Shown here: piece after piece, positions 57,021 through 64,000 of the stretch
How positions within the stretch are numbered: position 1 is the first letter of the stretch
How the letters are laid out: each line of letters begins with the position of its first letter
NCBI GenBank assembly: GCA_001600355.1
Contig: BCJU01000004.1
Location: 1,550,001 to 1,614,000, forward strand
Length of the DNA: 64,000 nucleotides
Reading direction: 5' to 3'
Origin: Meira nashicola
Lineage: Eukaryota > Basidiomycota > Exobasidiomycetes > Exobasidiales > Brachybasidiaceae
Notes under the pieces: generated by a model
The model's database searches: none
Seen by the model: the letters and a program-made list of their open reading frames with translations, nothing else
What the model was told of the DNA's origin: nothing
Made by a program: the position numbers and the translations under genes

Positions 57021-60000
57021 TTACAAAAACCATGGAACTTCGCTAAAGTTGTCGACAAGGTTTACATGTATTGCTTTGTTTAGATCGACGTTTTGCATAT
57101 TTAATCGTTTTTGAATATCTTCAATTGAATAACCAGCAAGGTTGTTATTCCGAACGCTGCCTCCCAAGCTACTCAAATCTGAGCCAATGTCTGGATAAAG
57201 CAAAAACATGGCTTTGTAGGCAAGCAAGTGGGCGTACATCACGAGTGGCGGACGTGAAACCGAACGTGTTGCACGTTGATGTGAATAGCAAAGCGAATTA
57301 ATGAGACGTTGAATTTCATCGCTTGTGAAGTGGACCTCATCTTGTAAGACAGTATATTTGCAAGGACGACAACAACCAATACCAGTGTGTGCTTGTAGGT
57401 AGAATCTATGCGAAAAGAAAAATGTCAGTAAGAATGAATTGGAATCAATCAAATCGAAAACATACTCAAAAATAAAAGGGTGCGTGATAATTTGATCAGC
57501 AACTGTTCCGGCCGGAAGATTTCCGTTCTTTCTGTCGTGAAGATCACGTTCATTCTTTGCAAACATACGAATATGATGCTTCTTGGTAGCAATAACGTAT
57601 ACAACCTTTGGTGTTGGGTCATTTGCAGAATTTGTATTTAAGCACGCCTGTTTCAATTGAGTAACTTCAAACTCTTTCACTTGCATATATTCGCCTTGTG
57701 AAACTCCATCACGAAAAACGATTATTTGTTTTGGCAAATGATCACCATTGAACTTCTTCCAACTTTTTAGCAGACCGATAAACATATATTTGCCATCCAA
57801 AACGGTCTCTTGTTGATGTCCCAGGCTGGGATTGAATTGCGTACTGATTTGACTCCCGATTCGTGTACCTTGACCGTTCAAAGTAGCAACGGCAGCAACT
57901 ACACTATCATGTTGTAATCGTGCTGGTGGATGTCTAACATCGATTCCGATCATCATTGTATCTTGACCTATCAATGGAAGATCTTTGTTATTAGGCAAAA
58001 CATGATTGAAGCCTGACAATTTATCGTTAATCTTCATTGCAATATTGCTCATGTATTGCATTTGGCCACGTTCATTGTCAAACGCTTTGCATACGTCCAT
58101 GCATTGTGACGGAACGGAAGTAATATATTCCAAAATTGAAATACGCTTGATTCGTTGATATAATTCCGTGTTATAATCCATAAAGCAGATGAAAAGTTGG
58201 GGGGCGCATTTATCTGCAAAATTTGTGGAGTGGTCAGCAATTCTTCTTTTTCAAGTACATTTTACGCATTACTCACTACCACCATATTTCATTATTTCTT
58301 TTGCAGCCTCCCAAATACTTTTTTTCAAATTTGTTTGATCAGCTCCGATTTTCCTACAACGAATTTTTTCAACCTTAATTTCCATTCCAAATTGGCGACA
58401 TTTGTTGAACAATGCATACGTGAAATCTTCACATCTTCGATCGGCATAGTTAGAAAAGTTCAGGATCACGGGCGTAATCAATGGAACTCCTGATCGTAGA
58501 AAACGAATTGAACGTAAATTCCAAGAACCATTTGAAATTTGAGCAAAGTTGTTATCTCGATACGCTACTTGAGGTGGTGATAACTCTCTTGCTTGTAATT
58601 GAACGGGTTCATGTGCTACTTCAATTCCCCATGATACTAGCTTCTCGTTTGTTTCATATGCACGCTCTTTACGCCAATCAACCGTTTCCTTCAATCGATC
58701 TTGTGGACTTTGCTTTGTTTTTCTCAACATGTCCTAGATAAAAATGAAAAGTTTTGTTAGTCTTGTTGAAGAATGAAAGCTCTTCTTTCTTTTGCAACTC
58801 ACCTGAACTTGCTGTAACGACAACTTATGAGGAGGAATGTGCGCATTCTCAACGATCAAGCATAATTCCAAAGGACTAGAATGTTGTGTCAGTATATTCT
58901 CAATGCTTATCAAATTCTCGCTTACTTACACATATTGTTTTCTTTCTGGATTTTTGCTTTCTCTTCCCAAGATTGCACACGGAAAATACGGAAAACGTAA
59001 TTGGATGCCACATTTTGTCGAATAATAATCAGCAACACTCAATTCTTTTCCGTTCAACATAAACACTTCAAGTTGTGCACTTAAGCTCGTGAAACCTCTG
59101 AATACTTTTGGTTTGATTTGTGGGCAATGAATTAATCCAATTTTGACATTGCGAAAAGCTTTACGTAACTTTTGCAAATCCACACTCTTAAAGCCTTGAA
59201 AAGGGTCTTCGTTGTCATTACCCCGAAAACCGTTACCACGTCCACCGCCACGACCAGTATGTGCTCCATAATGATTGTTTTTGGCTGGCAAATTCTCCAA
59301 GATCTTTTTTGCGACTTCCAACAATGGACCTTTACACAGAAAAGTACTGAAAGCCAGATCAAGATTGACGAACACGCCACCACGCAAAGGAAGAACGCTT
59401 TGATAGAATCCGGACCAAATCTCAGCTCCTTGTGCGATTGGTTTTGCATTGAATGAATCAAAGAATTTGTCATTCTTTGTTGTAACACATTGTTCTAATG
59501 CATCCATTCGAAATGCAATATTGAAAGCTTGTAAAAATCGACCAACAGATTCAGTAGTAGTCTTTTGAAACTTTTTGATGAACTCGGCTTTGGCTGATAT
59601 GAAATCTTGAATCGCTTTGATATCGAAACGATTTGTTTGCTTGATGATCATCGTTAGATGTCCAACTCGTTTTTCGCCCTTAAGTTGAGGTACTTCAACC
59701 TCTGCAACACAATTACCTGGCTGAAAAGGTAAGTTTGTACAAGTGAATGCATTCTTGCAACCGTCATAAACAATTGCTTTGATTTGATTTTCTGTCAAAC
59801 CTTGTATTTTGGTAAGTGCTAATGTGAACATTTTCAGCATGATTGGACGCGTGAAGATGACATCAGTACTTTGAATTTCACCATGACTTCCTGTATCTTT
59901 TGTTTGTACAAAACGAACATCAAATTGAGTAATCTGTAATTCAGGATTGAATTTAGTAGAAAATAAATTAGCAAAAACCGGAATTGGTCTACCTTCACGA

Positions 60001-60125
60001 CCACCATTGTCAGGTCTAGGAACGGCATCTAATAAGCAAATTGAAGATTGATTTTGTAATTCTTGATCACTTTGACGGACGGCTCGTTGAACAGGATCTA
60101 CGAAAGATCCTCCTCCTCGATCCAT
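57021..60125 (-). CDS. AGO: Argonaute, five exons, catalytic tetrad complete
   Basis: Exons 60125-58930, 58875-58803, 58733-58277, 58213-57466 and 57405-57021 (2859 nt, 952 residues). Introns are 54, 69, 63 and 60 nt with GTAAGT, GTGAGT or GTATGT donors; the last keeps the frame open and would otherwise insert 20 residues between HPFIFE and FYLQ. Domain order is N, linker, PAZ (ending YVPLELCLIVENA), MID (NKCAPQLFIC) and PIWI. Slicer residues are Asp667 (GIDVRHPP), Glu711 (QQET), Asp744 (FRDGVSQG) and His884 (YAHLLAY). A Gly/Arg-rich patch (GRGGGRGNGFRGN) sits before the PAZ end. This is the small-RNA effector of RNA interference, expected to be able to cleave targets. Confidence 0.92.
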
Positions 60126-60621
60126 GATGTCAATGAACCAAAAAAAATGATGGAAGATTTTGCTTGTTCGGCGAAAAAAGGTAAAGGAGGATGATGGAGG
60201 GAAGGAAGAAGGATTGAAACAAGAAGGGGGATTTCCTTATTAGAAAAAGAATATAAGACTATTCAGACAAAAAAATGCTGAGCAAGTTCAAATTGCTGAT
60301 TGCAATCAATCCAAAAAACCTACGCCCACTTTTTACGGAACCTGCGCACCTCCGTCGAAATGCCACTCCGACAGCATTTATCGTTCAAGTACAGGCCATA
60401 TAAGAGCATTTATGATGGATCAGAGAGTACCTTAGCAATAAATGCAATATCCTTAATTCAAGCACCTCTCTATATGCATCGCAGCATTCATTCAAATCAA
60501 GCGCATGTATTAGTATATCTTATAGTTGAAAGCGTATATGCACAATTGGGAAAATTTGAAAGAATTAAACAAGACTATTCAACATTTCAAATACCCTTTC
60601 TGCTCTTTCTCTCCCCCTTTT
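60126..60621. other. Argonaute promoter / QCR2 3' flank
   Basis: 496 nt. A 126-codon plus-strand frame covers much of it but overlaps the QCR2 3' end antisense and has no recognisable content. Confidence 0.55.
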
Positions 60622-61992
60622 TTAAAGAACTTCATCAGCATATGGCAATTTATGAACGTCACCAACTGCAACTGTTGTAGCCTTTGTCTTCAATGCTTTA
60701 TCAGCAGCAGAAGCCAAACCGGAAGCGCTAACACCATCAATCTTACTAAATGTTTCCTCTAGCAATTGAACCTTCTTTCCTTCCAACAATTGTCCTGCAA
60801 CGGCAGCATGAACACCTGCACGGGTTTCAAGTGCAGCTGCAGCTTCGAATTTAGCCTTTGCTTTTGCTTTTTCCAAATCTTCCTTTGATAGACTCTTTGA
60901 AGTTTCTTTGATGGCTTGAGCTGCTGATTTAACAACTTGTTGTAATTGTGCATGAGGAGCGGTAACGTAAACACCAAACAATCCAGAATCGGTAAAGTTG
61001 ATATTGAATGCATTCACTGTTGATCCTTCAACTGATTCTGCAACCTTGCTCAAAGGTGATAATCCGCTAGACCATTTCACCGAGTTTTCACCTCCCAAAT
61101 GCGATCGCAAAACGGCCAATTCAGGAGATGCATCTACTGCACCACCTTCGAAAGCCAAGAAGTAGTGTCCAAAGTGCGATCTAGGGCTATCATCACCATG
61201 GTGAGGGGTGTAAGCAACACGAGCATCACCGCCAAAGTATTGTTTGCTGCCAGCTTGAACGCTTCCTTTGCTTGGGGCAACGTCTTTGAAATAGGTGGAT
61301 ACCAACTTTTGCAATGAAGCTGACTCGATTCCAGTTCCTACGACGGCAATGTTGTCCTTTGCGAACACACTACGAGCAAAAGCGACAGATTGTGAATAAG
61401 AAACTGGGCTAGAAGGAGAAGCAAAGAGAGAAGCACCCAATCCACGTTGACGATAAGCGGTTTGTGTTAGTGAATCGAAACCGAGAACGTTTGGTTGATT
61501 CAAAGCGGATTCGTATTCGGATTGAACGGAAGGTAAAACTTCTTCTTTAAATTCATGACTGGCAAGTTTTGAAGAAGAAAGAACGTCACCCAAAATTTGA
61601 ACAAAGAAATCTTCATCACCACGCAAGAATTCTGCTGTTAATAAAAGGTGTTCTTTTGATAAAGCAGTGCTTAAAATACCACCGTTTAATTCTGCTTCAC
61701 GTACGATTGCCAAAGCAGAACGTCTTGCGTTTGATTTGAATGTGAAATTTTTCAAAACATGAGCAACACCTGGAGTTGATTCAAATCTTGGTCCAGCTTT
61801 AATAGCAACAGTGATAGCTGCAGTCTTTGCACCTTCTCCTGCAGAAGCTGCGATTGGAATACTTTCAGCTTGTGCGGTTGAAAATCCTCTTTGAGCGACG
61901 GTAGTTGAACGTCCAAGGATTGCACCTTTACGTCCAACATTTGAACGAACAGCAGAAGCCGTCAAAGCGGAAGACCTTGCGGCGATGAACAT
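60622..61992 (-). CDS. QCR2: Cytochrome b-c1 complex subunit 2 (core protein 2)
   Basis: 456 residues from ATG 61992; the frame reaches upstream only to a TTG. The N-terminus is a mitochondrial presequence: Arg/Ser/Ala-rich with no acidic residue for about 40 residues, ending near GFSTAQAE. The body has the M16-peptidase-like fold of the core proteins: GPRFESTPGVAHVLKNF, AELNGGILST, LPSVQSEYESALNQP. The zinc motif HxxEH of active peptidases is absent, as expected for core protein 2. It acts at the matrix side of respiratory complex III. Both the single-frame structure and length match fungal QCR2. Confidence 0.92.
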   Translation of the reverse strand: MFIAARSSALTASAVRSNVGRKGAILGRSTTVAQRGFSTAQAESIPIAASAGEGAKTAAITVAIKAGPRFESTPGVAHVLKNFTFKSNARRSALAIVREAELNGGILSTALSKEHLLLTAEFLRGDEDFFVQILGDVLSSSKLASHEFKEEVLPSVQSEYESALNQPNVLGFDSLTQTAYRQRGLGASLFASPSSPVSYSQSVAFARSVFAKDNIAVVGTGIESASLQKLVSTYFKDVAPSKGSVQAGSKQYFGGDARVAYTPHHGDDSPRSHFGHYFLAFEGGAVDASPELAVLRSHLGGENSVKWSSGLSPLSKVAESVEGSTVNAFNINFTDSGLFGVYVTAPHAQLQQVVKSAAQAIKETSKSLSKEDLEKAKAKAKFEAAAALETRAGVHAAVAGQLLEGKKVQLLEETFSKIDGVSASGLASAADKALKTKATTVAVGDVHKLPYADEVL

Positions 61993-62506
61993 GACAGGAA
62001 ACCGCTTCAAATAGATCGTGTAAAAAGTCGGATGATGAAAGAAGGATAAGAGTTAACCATTTATCTTTCTTCAAAAAGAAGAACGGAGCACGCTAGATCT
62101 TCTCAAACCTACACACACACACACACGCTTTGGTATGATGCTTTTTTTACAACATACGTGAGACTGTACGCCGCCTACAGATTTCTTTTTACACGCCCTT
62201 TCATTCTGCTTGCACTTCACTTCACACTCAATTCTTCTCGACCAATCGTATCGCACAGGCATGCGCCCACTTACAAATCGGATTCTGTCTCCCGCTTAGA
62301 GACGAATACGAAGTTCTTCCCTTGCTTAATCTGGCAAAAGGCACAACGCGCTAGAGAAATGTCAATACGCCTTGCCGGCGATACCCGTGCACGTGAACTT
62401 TCACTACTGGTTCACGGCGATCATCATTGAAAGTCAGAAATGGCAAGGACTAGAGTCAAAAATAAGTACATGTAAGTACGAAAGGGGTATAAATTGAAGA
62501 ATGAAA
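61993..62506. other. QCR2 promoter region with a CA microsatellite
   Basis: 514 nt upstream of QCR2 and downstream of the amidase gene. Contains (AC)8 at about 62111-62126. No gene seen. Confidence 0.6.
62111..62126. repeat. AC dinucleotide microsatellite
   Basis: About eight AC units. Confidence 0.9.
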
Positions 62507-64000
62507 TCATGGTCTAACTTGTCCTGCCTGCGAGGCTAAAGTGCCGCCAACCTCGTCATGCGTGATTGCTTGATGTGATACGCTGTTGTCTCGGGTGAAA
62601 GTATTTCCATTACTGTCCTCATAGCTGTACGAGGTCATCGTTTCACCATATCCACTAACAGCCGTTGGGGGACTGCCCTCGATCACTGTAATAGCAATAC
62701 CGTTTTGTGTCATATCAATCTTTTGATTTAGAGGTTCTTTGAACGTCGAAGCGACTGAAGCGCCGTACGAAGTAGAAATATGATAACCATGTTCTAGAGT
62801 ATTGTTCGTTCCTTCACTAGTCAAGTTGAATGGGTAAGAGAATGTATGCGCAAGAATGATTTCTCCACCATGTTGAGAAGTGAATGACCCTTCGGCTTCC
62901 TGCAAGGTAGAGCTGTTACTTTGCGACAAATCATTTACGTTACTGTATGTGATACTTTGCTTCCAGCTGACAGGGATCGGTACTTGACTGCTACCTGGCT
63001 TAATTGTGCCTTCGATCAAAATAGTACGTGGTTGATCGATTGGTGTATGGATACTAGCAGATATGGTACCATTCTCAGATACGTTACCTTTCACGACACT
63101 CTTGCTTTCGTATGAGCCTACAGCAGAACCGATATATTGTGTGATACTGCCAGTCGTACGTTCGTTAGACGAATCCAGTTGTATCTGCACATTCCCTGAG
63201 ATAAACCAACCGAGAACAGTTTGATTTTTTTCAGCTGATACAACTTTGAGTGTAAATTCATGCTCTTTATTATCTGTCAAAGTGCCCAAGAAAGGTGTAA
63301 TATCGATCACATACGTTGGCTGATCAAATGCACCGAATGCCACTTGAGGTCGCCAAAAGAAAGGACTAATTCCACCTGTAAAGACTACCGGGAAGGGTTG
63401 TGCTATACCTGCCAATTTGTTATCGATAAAGACTTGTAATTCCCGCAATGTACCACGTGGATAAGCGACTGCATTTTGAGCTCCACCAAGTTCATCATAT
63501 ACTGCATTCGGAATGTTTGTATACCAAAATTCATCTTGTGCCGTTCCACTAGCATAAATTTCCACTAGAGCAGTACGTGCATTGTGTGGGATTGTCAATT
63601 TTGTGATTCCTTGACTTCCATCCAAATTATCACCTAAGCTAAAGAATGCATTCGCATCAGTCGTCTTTTTCGAAAGAGGAAGGATGGTCGGATAAGATTT
63701 CGATAGTGGCTGCAATTTGCAATGATTTCCAGTTGGGATATATGCAGTTAGTGTGATTGTATAGTCCAAAGGTGAAACATATACATCATTGACAATATTT
63801 GGAAGATCAAAAAGGAAAGTACGATTCGTTCTGAATAGATCGTAATACTTGTTCATTTCCTTTGAGAAATTCCAATTTGTGCCGTTCACGCTTGGCTCTT
63901 GGTTGTCTGTTCGTAAGACTTCCACACCGTCCAATTGAATAGAGCCTAAACGATCAAATTGTCGGCCTTTACCATAACCTGCGATATCCAATTGAATAAA
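62507..64000 (-). CDS. PNGase A-type N-glycosyl-asparagine amidase, 5' truncated by window edge
   Basis: The minus-strand frame is open to the window end, so the N-terminus (with any signal peptide) is outside; the visible part is 497 residues. The segment LDGVEVLRTDNQEPS, then YYDLFRTNRTFLFDLPN, VDSSxxR-free beta-rich stretches, and GISPFFWRPQVAFGAFDQPTY are characteristic of peptide-N4-(N-acetyl-beta-glucosaminyl) asparagine amidase A (PNGase A family). The enzyme releases N-glycans from glycopeptides in secretory or vacuolar compartments. Several N-x-S/T sites are present. The sequence ends shortly after a Ser/Gln-rich tail. Substrate specificity is inferred from family only. Confidence 0.82.
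   Translation of the reverse strand, partial: FIQLDIAGYGKGRQFDRLGSIQLDGVEVLRTDNQEPSVNGTNWNFSKEMNKYYDLFRTNRTFLFDLPNIVNDVYVSPLDYTITLTAYIPTGNHCKLQPLSKSYPTILPLSKKTTDANAFFSLGDNLDGSQGITKLTIPHNARTALVEIYASGTAQDEFWYTNIPNAVYDELGGAQNAVAYPRGTLRELQVFIDNKLAGIAQPFPVVFTGGISPFFWRPQVAFGAFDQPTYVIDITPFLGTLTDNKEHEFTLKVVSAEKNQTVLGWFISGNVQIQLDSSNERTTGSITQYIGSAVGSYESKSVVKGNVSENGTISASIHTPIDQPRTILIEGTIKPGSSQVPIPVSWKQSITYSNVNDLSQSNSSTLQEAEGSFTSQHGGEIILAHTFSYPFNLTSEGTNNTLEHGYHISTSYGASVASTFKEPLNQKIDMTQNGIAITVIEGSPPTAVSGYGETMTSYSYEDSNGNTFTRDNSVSHQAITHDEVGGTLASQAGQVRP

Noticed and set aside
60300..60680. 126-codon plus-strand frame upstream of Argonaute
   Set aside because: Covers a promoter and runs antisense into the QCR2 3' end; composition is noncoding.

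Overview
The window reads as nuclear DNA of an AT-rich, intron-poor fungus. Most genes are single open frames. Where introns occur they are 54-74 nt with GTRAGT-type donors. Gene content includes a JEN carboxylate transporter, an Argonaute with a complete catalytic tetrad, mitochondrial QCR2, a PNGase A-type amidase and an LrgA/LrgB-like carrier. A basidiomycete, perhaps of the smut lineage (Ustilaginomycotina), fits best. That placement is inference from style and gene content, not from a marker gene.

Layout. 0-8 kb: the 3' part of a single-pass membrane protein, a 2.3 kb gene-free stretch, an LrgA-LrgB-type carrier and a class I glutamine amidotransferase-like protein. 8.4-17.9 kb: eleven paralogous small secreted proteins in head-to-tail order on one strand. 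I recognise no known family in them. They share a signal peptide, four cysteines with nearly fixed spacing (14 residues between C1 and C2 in 8 of 11, and between C2 and C3 in all 11), an I-W-x-G-F motif and a final N/S-C. Most have a TATA box 45-100 nt before the start codon. Two of their promoters hold repeated elements. This array is the most novel item here.

18-31 kb: JEN transporter, a small low-complexity protein, two neighbouring RCR-like single-pass proteins ending in PPxY, a large alpha/beta hydrolase (HGGG/GDSAGG) with a long acidic tail, and an aquaporin. 32-45 kb: a dienelactone hydrolase, a tandem pair of UPF0643-like proteins, a 1420-residue disordered protein, a PPxY protein with a possible tubby-like fold, and an NMN adenylyltransferase (POF1-like). 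45-50 kb: two secreted prolyl oligopeptidases in tandem. 50-56 kb: an AlkB dioxygenase fused to two ubiquitin-interacting motifs, an RRM protein in six exons, and a TAF/SPT7-like histone-fold protein. 56-64 kb: an intron-containing tRNA-Val gene inside one arm of a 170 bp inverted repeat (the other arm holds a truncated tRNA copy), then Argonaute (five exons), QCR2 and a PNGase A-type amidase cut by the window edge.

The genes do not form one pathway. Recurring themes are secretion (the array, two peptidases, the amidase), membrane transport (JEN, aquaporin, LrgB), proteins with PPxY motifs likely to recruit Rsp5/Nedd4-type ligases, and tandem duplication (the array, the peptidases, the UPF0643 pair, probably the RCR-like pair). 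The Argonaute gene beside an inverted repeat raises the possibility of a local hairpin RNA source. Start codons were checked by eye. Several frames that looked longer begin at TTG or GTG, so I moved those starts to the first suitable ATG.
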